A DNA stretch of 59,525 nt from Planctomycetaceae bacterium. Lineage in GTDB: Bacteria > Planctomycetota > Planctomycetia > Pirellulales > Pirellulaceae. The notes under the pieces are model-generated. The model was not told the origin of the DNA and did no database searches. It was given only the letters and a program-made list of their open reading frames with translations. A program made the position numbers and the translations under genes. Location of the stretch: assembly GCA_016794985.1 (NCBI GenBank), contig JAEUIQ010000003.1, positions 1-59,525 on the forward strand, given 5' to 3'. Shown one piece after another: positions 25,648 through 35,093 of the stretch (the stretch's first letter is position 1; every line of letters starts with the position of its first letter).

Positions 25648-28600
25648 ATGCCGGATTCGGATATCGTCGTCAAAGGTGCTCGCGAACACAATCTCCGCGA
25701 TGTGGATCTCATCATCCCACGAAACCAGCTGATTTGCTTTACGGGGGTCAGCGGCAGCGGCAAAAGCTCGATGGCGTTTGACACGTTGTTTGCCGAAGGG
25801 CAACGCCGTTATGTCGAGAGTCTATCGAGTTATGCTCGGCAATTCGTCGGGCAGCTGCCGAAGCCTGACGTGGATTACATCGGTGGCTTAAGTCCGGCGA
25901 TCTCCATTTCTCAGAAGTCCGCTGGCAACAACCCGCGCAGCACCGTGGGAACCATGACGGAGATCTACGATTTCCTCAGAATTCTGTTTGCTCGAATTGG
26001 CAAGGGTCGGTGCCCGAAATGCGGCGAGGAAATACAGTCGCAAACCAGCGAAGAGGTCATTGAACGCCTGCTGACACTCCCGAGCGGAACCGACGTGCAA
26101 ATCTTGGCACCGGTGGCTCAGAATCGCAAAGGCGAACAACGCGAATTGATCGAGGACCTCTTGCGTCAGGGATTTACAAAAGCCCGCGTGGATGGCCGGT
26201 TGGTTCGTTTGACACCTGAGTTGAACCTGGATCGCCGTCGTCGCCACAACATTGAAGTTTTTGTCGATCGATTATCGATTCGTTTGGAAAACCGCAACCA
26301 AATTGCCGAATGTATCGAACGCGGATTGAAGATCGGAAGTGGTAGCATCTTGGCGATGTTGGGCAGCGAAGACCTTGAACCGGTTGAGAATAATCTCAGT
26401 TCGGTCGGTCGTGGTTCTGCCTCATCGTTTGACACTCAAAATGCGTTTTCCGGCTCTGATGCCGAATTGGACGACGATGACTTTGAGGACGATGAAGACA
26501 TCGAGGAAGCCTCGCAGCGATTGCCAAAACTAGCGCAACGTCCGGTGCAGCCGTCCCACAGAAAAGCTGGAACCCGACGGGAAGCCCAGGCCGAAGAGCC
26601 GCCGGCGATATTGTCGGACGATGAAGCGGCACGCGAAGTCAAAACGCGTTCCGTTCAATGGCCGGACGGTTGGGACAACGGCTTGCGAATGTTCTCGGTC
26701 GCCTATTCCTGTGTCAGTTGTGGAATCGGCTATCCATTGCCGTCGCCGCAACTGTTTTCGTTCAATAGCCCGCAGGGGATGTGCTTGACTTGCAAAGGCA
26801 TGGGCGAGTTGCACACCTTCGATGAATCTTTGTTAGTTTGGAACCGTTCGATCAGCTTGGCGGACGGTTGCTTCGAATTGCTCGGTGCGTTTCGTGATCT
26901 GAGCCGCTGGCAGCAACACATTCTGCAAGGCTTTGCTGACACGATTGAAACGGAACGCGGGTTGCCAGCGGGCTATTTGCTAGAGACCCCTTGGGCGGAT
27001 CTTCCCTCTGATGTACGCCGACAGTGGCTGTTTGGAACCGGCGAAAAGAGCATTACCTTTTCCTGGCAGGGCGGCAGTCGGGAAATGAAATACCAAGGCA
27101 AATTCCCCGGCATCGTAGCGGAACTCCACAATCGGCATAACGCTGCAAAGACAGCGGCTTCGAAAGCCAATTTCGAGAAGTTCATGGCCAATATCGTTTG
27201 CCCGGACTGTTTGGGGCAACGCCTGAATCCACAATCCCGCAATGTCACGCTCGCGTCCAAAGCATCTTCGAACGAGAGTTGGCTGAACGGCGTCTCGCTG
27301 CCGGAACTGTGTTCGATGGCGATCCACGATGCTTCAAACTTTTTCGCGAACTTGCAACTGACAGAAATCCAAACCAAGATTGCGGCGGACGCCTTGAAAG
27401 AGGTCCATAACCGACTGCGATTCTTGGCCGAAGTTGGCTTGTCCTACTTGTCTTTAGATCGCACGGCACCAACTTTGTCAGGTGGTGAATCGCAGCGAAT
27501 TCGCTTGGCGGGTCAGATTGGCGCTTCACTGGTTGGTGTCCTATACATCTTGGACGAGCCGTCGATCGGCTTGCATCCGCGTGACAACGATCGATTGATT
27601 GGCGCGTTGTGTCGGCTGCGCGACTTGGGAAACACCGTGATCGTCGTCGAGCACGATGAAGATACGATGTTGGCGGCAGATCATCTGGTCGACTTCGGAC
27701 CTGGTCCCGGGAATCGGGGCGGTTATTTGGTGGCGGAGGGCGACCCAGACGAGGTTATGGCACATCCGGAGAGCAAGACGGGTGGATTTTTGTCCGGTCG
27801 CTTGCAAATTGCGATTCCGGATTCAAGGAACCCCGTCGATTTCCAACGCTCGATTCACATCACCGGCGCACGCCAGAACAATCTCAAGAATATCGACGTT
27901 CAAATTCCGTTGGGTGCCTTTGTTTGCGTGACCGGTGTCAGCGGAAGTGGCAAGAGTTCGTTGATCGGTGACATCTTGGTCGAGGCCTTGCATCGCGACC
28001 TCAATCGTGGGACTGGGAATCCAGGTTTGCATGATTCGATTACGGGCTTGGAACAATTGGACAAGTTGATCGCGATTGATCAGTCACCGATTGGCAGGAC
28101 ACCTCGTAGTAATCCAGGCACTTACATCAAAGTATTTGATGAGATCCGCAAACTCTTTGCCCAAATGCCTGAAGCCAAGGCTCGTGGATTTGATGCGGGT
28201 CGTTTCAGTTTCAATGTGGCGGGCGGTCGCTGTGAAGCCTGCCAAGGCAACGGTGCCAACAAGTTGGAAATGGACTTTTTGGCAGATATCTGGGTGACTT
28301 GCCAAGTCTGCCAAGGCAAGCGATTCAATCGCGAAACTTTGCAGGTTAAATTCCGTGGCTTCGATATTTCGCAAGTATTGTCCATGGAGATCGAGCAAGC
28401 CTTGGACTTGTTCGAGAACCAACCCAAGATCTTCAAGCAACTTCAAACGCTGAAGGCGGTTGGTTTGGAGTACTTGCAATTGGGACAACCTTCCCCAACT
28501 CTTTCGGGCGGCGAGGCGCAACGGATCAAGTTGGCGAAAGAACTTTCCAAAATCGGAACGGGGAAAACGCTGTATTTGTTGGACGAACCGACAACTGGTT

Positions 28601-31600
28601 TGCATTTTGCGGACATTCAGTTGTTGATTGACGTTCTGCGCAGCTTTGTGGCATTGGGCAACACGGTTTTGGTGGTCGAGCACAACTTGGACATGATCAA
28701 GACCGCGGATTGGATCATCGATTTGGGGCCCGAGGGCGGAGCAGCCGGCGGTCAAGTTATCGCTCAAGGTACGCCCGAAGAAGTGGCCGGTGTCGCCGAT
28801 TCGTATACCGGGCAGGCCTTGGCGAGATTGTTCGAGCGTCAGAAGGTTCGTGTTGCGAGCCAACAACAATCCCCGGCAGAGCGTGTCGTTCGGAAAAAGA
28901 AGAAAGCCGTTCCGGAGATTGCGAAAACCATCGAAGTCGAAGGGGCTCAGCAAAACAATCTGAAGAACGTTTCGTTGTCGATTCTACGCGACAAGATGAC
29001 GGTTTTTTGCGGTCCCAGTGGTAGCGGAAAGAGCTCCCTCGCGATGGACACGATCTATGCGGAAGGACAGCGACGCTACGTTGAGAGTTTGTCCAGTTAC
29101 GCGCGGCAGTTTGTCGGGCAACTCCCTAAACCCAAACTACATCGGATCGAAGGATTATCGCCGGCGATTGCAATACAGCAGCGGGCACTCTCAGCCACTC
29201 CGCGTTCGACGGTTGGAACCGTTACGGAAATCTACGACTACTTCCGCGTGCTTTACTCGCGTTTAGGACAGCCGCACTGCCCTACGTGTGAAATTCCGAT
29301 TGGTACGCAAACGATTGATGAAATCGTCGACAAAGTCATGCAACACGAGCCCGGAACAAAGATGTACCTGTTGGCTCCATTGGAAAACGATCCGGGCAAA
29401 ACTTACGCGGAGATCTGGGAAGACCTGCGCCGTGAGGGCTATGTACGGGTCAGGATCGATGGGCAGACCATCGCGTTGGAGCAAGTCCCCGAACTCAGCA
29501 TGGCGCGATCCTACAAGATTGAAGTCTTGGTCGACCGCATCGCGGTCAACCCCGAAAAACGGTCTCGAGTCGCCGATAGCGTTGCGGCGGCCTTGGAGTT
29601 AAGTGGCGGGACTCTGGTGGTCGCTTATCCCAGCGAGAATTGGCCCGAACCGAAATGGAAGACGGTTGTTCATTCACGACATTTGGCCTGTAGCCGCTGC
29701 GGTACAAGCTATGAACCATTGTCCCCGCACCATTTTTCGTTTAACGGACCTTTGGGCTGGTGCCCAGAATGCGAAGGACTTGGTACCCAGAACGGAGCGG
29801 ATCCGACTCAATTAATCCGCGACGAAAAACTAACGCTCCGCCAAGGAGCCATTTTGCTGTGGCCCGATCTCGAACACCCATTGGCGCTGTCGTTGGTCGA
29901 AGCACTGGGTCGGCATGCGGCGTTGCCTTTAGATGTTCCGTTAATGGAAATGACGCCGCGTCAGAAACGGGTTGTTTTCTATGGGGCCGGCAACGACTGG
30001 ATTCCCGTCCTTGATCCGACCACGCGACGTCCACTGTTTGCGTTCAAGTATCAAGGTTTATTTAATGCCTTAGAGGCTAGTGCACGGCGGATTCCACAAT
30101 TGCGATTGGTTCTGCAATCGTTGATTGATCAAGTCGAATGTGCGTTTTGTGGAGGAAGTCGTCTGCGAGCCGACGCCGCGGCGGTTCGATTTCAGGATTT
30201 GTCGATGGATTCGGCCACTCGCATACCGTTGGGACGGTTACTGGAACGGATCAATCGGTGGGAGATCCAAGACCATCATCGCCACGTGGCAGGAGAAATC
30301 TTGCGTGAGGTTCGTGAGCGAGTTCAGTTCTTGAACGATGTCGGCTTGTCTTATCTGTCGCTCAACCGATCCGCCAATACGTTGTCGGGTGGCGAATCGC
30401 AGCGAATTCGTTTGGCCAGTCAGTTAGGCAGCGGACTCTGTGGCGTGTTGTACGTGTTGGATGAACCAACGATTGGCCTGCATCCGCGCGACAACCTGCG
30501 GCTACTGGGTGCGATGAAGCGCTTGCGAGACTTGGGCAACACCTTGTTGGTGGTCGAGCACGACAAAGATGTCATCGCCCAGGCCGATCAAGTTTTTGAC
30601 TTCGGACCGGGAGCAGGAAATTTGGGCGGCGAGTTGGTGGCCGCCGGAACACCGGCTGAAATCGCGGTCCAAAAAACGAGCGTGACCGGTCCTTACTTGA
30701 ATGGCGGCAAAGCGATTCCGATTCCCACCAATCGACGCCCGGGCTTGGCACCGTTCGATGCTGATCCAGAACAACATCAAGGGCTGATTGCCGGGGCGAT
30801 TCAAATTCAAGGAGCCCGTCATCACAATTTGAAGAACATCAATGTCTCGATTCCGTTGGGCGCATTGACAGTCGTCACCGGGGTGAGCGGCTGTGGGAAG
30901 AGCTCGCTCATCAACGGAATTCTCTACCCGGAACTGGCGCGACGATTGCACCGAGCAACCGGCACTCCGGGTTTGCATACGAGGATTGCGGGCGCTTCGT
31001 CGATCGACAAGGTAATTCGAGTCGATCAAAAGCCGATTGGAAACACGCCGACGAGCAATCCGGCGACGTATACCGGTGTCTTCGAGTCTATTCGAACTCT
31101 GTTCACCAACTTGCCAGAAAGCAAGATGCGGGCCTACACGGCTCGGCGTTTCAGTTTCAATGTTCCAGGAGGTCGCTGCGAACTGTGTGAGGGCACGGGA
31201 CAGCGACGAATCGAGATGCACTTCTTGCCGGACGTCTGGGTACCCTGCGAGGCCTGTGATGGCAAACGGTATAACGAAGAAACATTGCAGATCAAATTCC
31301 ACGGGCACTCCATTAACGACGTCTTGAACTTGACGTGTCGACAAGCGGTGGAGTTGTTTCACAACATACCGAAGATTCGACAAGTGATTCAGACTTTGGT
31401 CGACGTTGGCTTGGATTACTTGCAATTGGGACAAAGTGCCACGACTTTGTCCGGTGGCGAAGCTCAACGTGTCAAGTTGGCCACCGAGTTATCTCGCCCC
31501 GATACAGGCAACACGTTGTATGTGCTGGACGAACCGACCACCGGATTGCACTTCGACGATATCGCCAAATTGTTGGACGTGTTGCAACGATTGGTTGACT

Positions 31601-33168
31601 TGGGCAACACAGTGATCGTCATCGAACACAACATGGACGTCATCAAATGTGCCGACTGGATTATTGATCTTGGCTCAGAAGCCGGGCAAGAAGGTGGACA
31701 AGTCGTGGTGGCCGGCACGCCTGAAGATGTGGTTCGTTACACCGAGATGGCCGAAGCCAGTGCCCGCGGTGAAGACCCGTTTTCCGTCGGCAAGAAACGG
31801 GAGCGGAAAACGAAGGCCACCACAACCGGCGGCAAGAAACGGCGTTTGGACACCGCGGATACGGATGCCGCGGTTGCCGTAGCGGAGAGGCTTCCCAAGG
31901 ATCTGGCTTGGAACCGAAGCCACACGGGGATCGCATTGGCTGAAGCATTGGCCGAAGGAAAGTATCAGGAACGTCCAATCTACATTCACACGCCGGATAC
32001 GATGTTGGGTGAAGGTGATTTGTCGTTAGAGGATGCTGGTGCGGCTACCCCCATGCCTTGGGAGGTCGATGGAAAGGTGTGGCATACGACCAATCGTTTG
32101 GATCGACAGGGAGCGGTGTGTCGCTGGGATGGGCGGATGCTGACGACGCTGGTCGAAGCCATTGAAGGTAGCAAGAAGTATGGCGAGACTTTTTGGAATC
32201 ACCAATTGGTGGTTGAAGTCCCGTTTCAAAACAAGTCGCGTGGTTGGTTTTTTCGCGCGTTCACGACCAACTCTCATCATCTGGTGGTACAGTTCCGTGT
32301 CCGACCAAAAACCTTCATTCCAGCCGATCTAATGTCAGCGTTGGCGTTGGGAACACCAGAGATTGCCGAACAGTCTCCGAAAGAAAAGTCGGAACCGAGA
32401 GTCAAACTGAGCCGAGCCCGCGGTCCCAGTCAAGAAGTTGAAATTCGCTTGTATTCGATGGCCGAACTCCAAGCTCCGGGATTTCAAGCATTCCTGCAGG
32501 AAGCAATCGACAATGGCTTTGCATTGTTTCACAAAACGGTGGAACCCATCGCGTCCATCGACACCAGCATGATGAGTGCGGCGCAATTGGCATCGTATCA
32601 AGCAGCCGAGCGACGGCGTGAGCAAATGGCCGCTCAACAAGAGGCTTTGGAGGCTGCCAAAGATCCGGACGATGATCGCTACTATACGGAGAAGGCAGTC
32701 GCCTCCGAGTTGAATATTCACGGTTCGGATCATCAAGTTTTTCTCGCCGAAGCGGTCCCACGCGGAACTCGACAATGGCACGTTTCTCGCTGCGGTTTCA
32801 AAGAACCCGATCAAGTTCAATGGCCGGCCGAAGTGATCGACAAATTTCTCGAAATGCTCGAAGCCATCGTCCCCGAGAACTTGATCGACTACCAACGCGA
32901 GCGTCAGGTCTGTATTCGACTTGGAAATGAAAAAGTGCCGTGGATGACGATTGAAACCAAGGAGCGACCGACAGTACGAATCACTTGGAACGTCCCGAAT
33001 GATGTTATTTCGGCGGAGAGATTGTCGGACCTCAATCTTCAATCGCCGGGCCGAATGGTGACGGCCGGGGCAGTCGACCGAATCACTTTGCACCTTAGTA
33101 CGATTGACGAACTCACGCAGTCGAACTTGCGGAGCATGTTCGAACACGGATACCAAAACAGTTTATAG
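25648..33168 (+). CDS. uvrA: Tandem double UvrA (excinuclease ABC subunit A) with C-terminal extension
   Basis: A 2,506-residue protein made of two full UvrA copies. UvrA is the damage-recognition ATPase of nucleotide excision repair. Copy one has Walker A GVSGSGKSS (about 32 and again about 762), signatures LSGGESQRIRL (about 609) and LSGGEAQRIKL (about 951), and zinc modules CVSCGIGYP...CLTC and CEACQG...CQVCQGK. Copy two starts near 1095: Walker A GPSGSGKSS (about 1120) and GVSGCGKSS (about 1744), signatures near 1578 and 1933, zinc modules CSRCGTSYE...CPEC and CELCEG...CEACDGK. So four ABC ATPase cassettes in one chain, mimicking the UvrA dimer. Copy one carries an extra acidic insert (DDDDFEDDEDIEE, about 273). 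Past ~2050 a basic linker leads to ~400 residues that belong to no UvrA domain I know. Double UvrAs occur in planctomycetes. The ATG at 25648 is chosen because homology starts two residues later. Confidence 0.95.
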   Translation: MPDSDIVVKGAREHNLRDVDLIIPRNQLICFTGVSGSGKSSMAFDTLFAEGQRRYVESLSSYARQFVGQLPKPDVDYIGGLSPAISISQKSAGNNPRSTVGTMTEIYDFLRILFARIGKGRCPKCGEEIQSQTSEEVIERLLTLPSGTDVQILAPVAQNRKGEQRELIEDLLRQGFTKARVDGRLVRLTPELNLDRRRRHNIEVFVDRLSIRLENRNQIAECIERGLKIGSGSILAMLGSEDLEPVENNLSSVGRGSASSFDTQNAFSGSDAELDDDDFEDDEDIEEASQRLPKLAQRPVQPSHRKAGTRREAQAEEPPAILSDDEAAREVKTRSVQWPDGWDNGLRMFSVAYSCVSCGIGYPLPSPQLFSFNSPQGMCLTCKGMGELHTFDESLLVWNRSISLADGCFELLGAFRDLSRWQQHILQGFADTIETERGLPAGYLLETPWADLPSDVRRQWLFGTGEKSITFSWQGGSREMKYQGKFPGIVAELHNRHNAAKTAASKANFEKFMANIVCPDCLGQRLNPQSRNVTLASKASSNESWLNGVSLPELCSMAIHDASNFFANLQLTEIQTKIAADALKEVHNRLRFLAEVGLSYLSLDRTAPTLSGGESQRIRLAGQIGASLVGVLYILDEPSIGLHPRDNDRLIGALCRLRDLGNTVIVVEHDEDTMLAADHLVDFGPGPGNRGGYLVAEGDPDEVMAHPESKTGGFLSGRLQIAIPDSRNPVDFQRSIHITGARQNNLKNIDVQIPLGAFVCVTGVSGSGKSSLIGDILVEALHRDLNRGTGNPGLHDSITGLEQLDKLIAIDQSPIGRTPRSNPGTYIKVFDEIRKLFAQMPEAKARGFDAGRFSFNVAGGRCEACQGNGANKLEMDFLADIWVTCQVCQGKRFNRETLQVKFRGFDISQVLSMEIEQALDLFENQPKIFKQLQTLKAVGLEYLQLGQPSPTLSGGEAQRIKLAKELSKIGTGKTLYLLDEPTTGLHFADIQLLIDVLRSFVALGNTVLVVEHNLDMIKTADWIIDLGPEGGAAGGQVIAQGTPEEVAGVADSYTGQALARLFERQKVRVASQQQSPAERVVRKKKKAVPEIAKTIEVEGAQQNNLKNVSLSILRDKMTVFCGPSGSGKSSLAMDTIYAEGQRRYVESLSSYARQFVGQLPKPKLHRIEGLSPAIAIQQRALSATPRSTVGTVTEIYDYFRVLYSRLGQPHCPTCEIPIGTQTIDEIVDKVMQHEPGTKMYLLAPLENDPGKTYAEIWEDLRREGYVRVRIDGQTIALEQVPELSMARSYKIEVLVDRIAVNPEKRSRVADSVAAALELSGGTLVVAYPSENWPEPKWKTVVHSRHLACSRCGTSYEPLSPHHFSFNGPLGWCPECEGLGTQNGADPTQLIRDEKLTLRQGAILLWPDLEHPLALSLVEALGRHAALPLDVPLMEMTPRQKRVVFYGAGNDWIPVLDPTTRRPLFAFKYQGLFNALEASARRIPQLRLVLQSLIDQVECAFCGGSRLRADAAAVRFQDLSMDSATRIPLGRLLERINRWEIQDHHRHVAGEILREVRERVQFLNDVGLSYLSLNRSANTLSGGESQRIRLASQLGSGLCGVLYVLDEPTIGLHPRDNLRLLGAMKRLRDLGNTLLVVEHDKDVIAQADQVFDFGPGAGNLGGELVAAGTPAEIAVQKTSVTGPYLNGGKAIPIPTNRRPGLAPFDADPEQHQGLIAGAIQIQGARHHNLKNINVSIPLGALTVVTGVSGCGKSSLINGILYPELARRLHRATGTPGLHTRIAGASSIDKVIRVDQKPIGNTPTSNPATYTGVFESIRTLFTNLPESKMRAYTARRFSFNVPGGRCELCEGTGQRRIEMHFLPDVWVPCEACDGKRYNEETLQIKFHGHSINDVLNLTCRQAVELFHNIPKIRQVIQTLVDVGLDYLQLGQSATTLSGGEAQRVKLATELSRPDTGNTLYVLDEPTTGLHFDDIAKLLDVLQRLVDLGNTVIVIEHNMDVIKCADWIIDLGSEAGQEGGQVVVAGTPEDVVRYTEMAEASARGEDPFSVGKKRERKTKATTTGGKKRRLDTADTDAAVAVAERLPKDLAWNRSHTGIALAEALAEGKYQERPIYIHTPDTMLGEGDLSLEDAGAATPMPWEVDGKVWHTTNRLDRQGAVCRWDGRMLTTLVEAIEGSKKYGETFWNHQLVVEVPFQNKSRGWFFRAFTTNSHHLVVQFRVRPKTFIPADLMSALALGTPEIAEQSPKEKSEPRVKLSRARGPSQEVEIRLYSMAELQAPGFQAFLQEAIDNGFALFHKTVEPIASIDTSMMSAAQLASYQAAERRREQMAAQQEALEAAKDPDDDRYYTEKAVASELNIHGSDHQVFLAEAVPRGTRQWHVSRCGFKEPDQVQWPAEVIDKFLEMLEAIVPENLIDYQRERQVCIRLGNEKVPWMTIETKERPTVRITWNVPNDVISAERLSDLNLQSPGRMVTAGAVDRITLHLSTIDELTQSNLRSMFEHGYQNSL

Positions 33169-33191
33169 TACCTTGGCCTGTGAGCCTGCTC

Positions 33192-34061
33192 ATGAAACGC
33201 AAATCATTTCCTGCCGACGAAACGCCAAACCCACCACGAAAACCACCGCACCAGCCGGATTGGCGACAAATGTTGGCCGAACGATGGCACTTGTGGCTGA
33301 CGTTTGTTTTGGTCGCCTTGGGTGGCACCATTATCTACTCGTGGGGCATGGGTTCCTCCATGGTGCCGGAATGGGAATATGAAGTGGTGGCGGTGTACCC
33401 GCACGACCGCCAAGCGTTCACGCAAGGCTTGCATTTTCACGACGGCCACTTGTACGAAAGCACGGGCTTGGAAGGGCAATCCACGATTCGCAAAGTCGAT
33501 ATTGCCACCGGCAAACCATTGATCACCATTCCCTTGAATCCCCAACACTTCGGCGAAGGCCTGACGTTGTTGGGCGATCAGTTCTACCAACTAACTTGGA
33601 AGTCGGAAGTTGGATTCGTGTACAACCAAGAGTTACAACTTGTTCGCAGTTTTGATTACAAAGGACAAGGCTGGGGCCTGACGACCGACGGCGAGAAATT
33701 GATCATGAGTGACGGCGGCACAGACTTGGTGTTTTTGGACCCCGAGTCTGGACGCGTCGAGAAACGGCTCCCCATTTCAATGGGTTCGTTCAAGTTGAAC
33801 GAAGTCAATGAAATGGAATTTGTCGATGGTATGATTTATGCCAATCGTTGGAAGCAAGATGCGATTTTCGTGATTCACCCGACCACCGGTCGTGTACAAG
33901 CGAGAGTCCCCCTGATTGGCCTACTGCCGCAAGCCGAAAGACCACAAGGAACGGACGACGGTTCGCTCAATGGGATCGCCTACAATCCAGAATCCAAAAC
34001 CTTTTATGTGACGGGCAAGAAATGGCCCAAGTTATTTGAAATTCGAATCAAGAAAAAGTAA
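33192..34061 (+). CDS. Glutaminyl-peptide cyclotransferase (glutamine cyclase family)
   Basis: A 289-residue protein. A membrane anchor (LWLTFVLVALGGTIIYSWGM) is followed by a five-bladed beta-propeller of the Glu_cyclase_2 family: AFTQGLHFHDGHLYESTG, FGEGLTLLGDQFYQLTWK, GWGLTTDGEKLIMSDG, LNEVNEMEFVDGMIYANRW, DDGSLNGIAYNPESKTFYVT. The family converts N-terminal glutamine of peptides to pyroglutamate; plant-type members are the best known. Location: periplasmic, tethered to the inner membrane. A GTG four codons upstream is an alternative start. It begins 23 bases after uvrA, likely on the same transcript. Confidence 0.9.
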   Translation: MKRKSFPADETPNPPRKPPHQPDWRQMLAERWHLWLTFVLVALGGTIIYSWGMGSSMVPEWEYEVVAVYPHDRQAFTQGLHFHDGHLYESTGLEGQSTIRKVDIATGKPLITIPLNPQHFGEGLTLLGDQFYQLTWKSEVGFVYNQELQLVRSFDYKGQGWGLTTDGEKLIMSDGGTDLVFLDPESGRVEKRLPISMGSFKLNEVNEMEFVDGMIYANRWKQDAIFVIHPTTGRVQARVPLIGLLPQAERPQGTDDGSLNGIAYNPESKTFYVTGKKWPKLFEIRIKKK

Positions 34062-34188
34062 CCGCGTTGTAGTTACGCCGACGTTACTGCCAATCGTCTA
34101 TGATGGAGGTCTTGGCGGGAACGGCCTTCTGTAAAAGAATGTCGAATGGGGAGTTTCAATGGTTCATGGTCCTCGTTTGAGCTAATCT

Positions 34189-35031
34189 ATGACGAATCTG
34201 CCTGAGTCGGTGGCGGCGGTTGCAACGGAACAGCGTGTTGCGCGGGCGGCGGGAAATGCCGACGGGCCAATCATGATCGAGGCAGTGCGGCTGTCCAAAT
34301 TCTATGGGATCTTTGCCGCCAGTCGCGATGTGTCGTTCACCGTCCGCAAAGGCGAAGTCGTTGCCTTTCTTGGCCCGAATGGTGCTGGGAAAAGCACGAC
34401 CATGAAAATGCTGACCGGCTACCTTTCCCCGTCCGAAGGCAATGCCCGCATTGCCGGGCACGACATGGCCCAAGATCGAATGGCTGGTGCTCAACATTTG
34501 GGATACCTACCGGAAACCGGGCCTTTGTACATGGACATGACTCCCTTCGGTATGTTGAAGTTTTTTGCGGAAGCCCGGGGCATGAAGGACCGGCAGATTA
34601 AGGAACGGATCGCAGCGGTCGTCGAAATCTGTGATTTGAGCAGCGTGATTTACAAGCCCATCAACAAGTTATCCAAAGGCTTCAAGCAGCGGGTCGGGAT
34701 GGCCCAGGCATTGATTCATGAACCTGAAGTATTGATCCTGGATGAACCGACAAGCGGCTTGGATCCGAATCAAATTCGCGGAGTCCGCGAGACCATTCGA
34801 CGCCTGGGCGAAACCAAGACAATCTTGCTCTCGACCCATATTTTGCAAGAAGTCCAGGCCATGTGTTCACGCGTCATCATGATCAACGAAGGCCGATTGG
34901 TGTACGACGGACCCTTGTCGGAGATTGACCCGGATCGGATCGGTTTGGACGATGTTTTCGCCCAAAAGACAGGTTACTTCGAACAAGTGGAACGTCTGAA
35001 GAAAATCAAAGAAGCGGCTGCGGGTCCCTAA
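34189..35031 (+). CDS. ABC transporter ATP-binding protein (GldA-like)
   Basis: A 280-residue ATPase with Walker A FLGPNGAGKSTTMKM (about 60-74), signature LSKGFKQRVGMAQ (about 160) and Walker B VLILDEPTSGLD (about 181), and a switch His in LLSTHILQEV. The family resembles GldA and other ABC-2 exporter ATPases. It heads an operon with a permease/auxiliary fusion (62 bases downstream) and a DUF4340 protein, the standard GldA-GldFG-DUF4340 set found in many phyla. Substrate unknown. Confidence 0.93.
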   Translation: MTNLPESVAAVATEQRVARAAGNADGPIMIEAVRLSKFYGIFAASRDVSFTVRKGEVVAFLGPNGAGKSTTMKMLTGYLSPSEGNARIAGHDMAQDRMAGAQHLGYLPETGPLYMDMTPFGMLKFFAEARGMKDRQIKERIAAVVEICDLSSVIYKPINKLSKGFKQRVGMAQALIHEPEVLILDEPTSGLDPNQIRGVRETIRRLGETKTILLSTHILQEVQAMCSRVIMINEGRLVYDGPLSEIDPDRIGLDDVFAQKTGYFEQVERLKKIKEAAAGP

Positions 35032-35093
35032 TTCAGCCCGACGAATGCCGTTCGATTGCGATTGTACTTCAAAGTAAGACTATTGGGACACAG

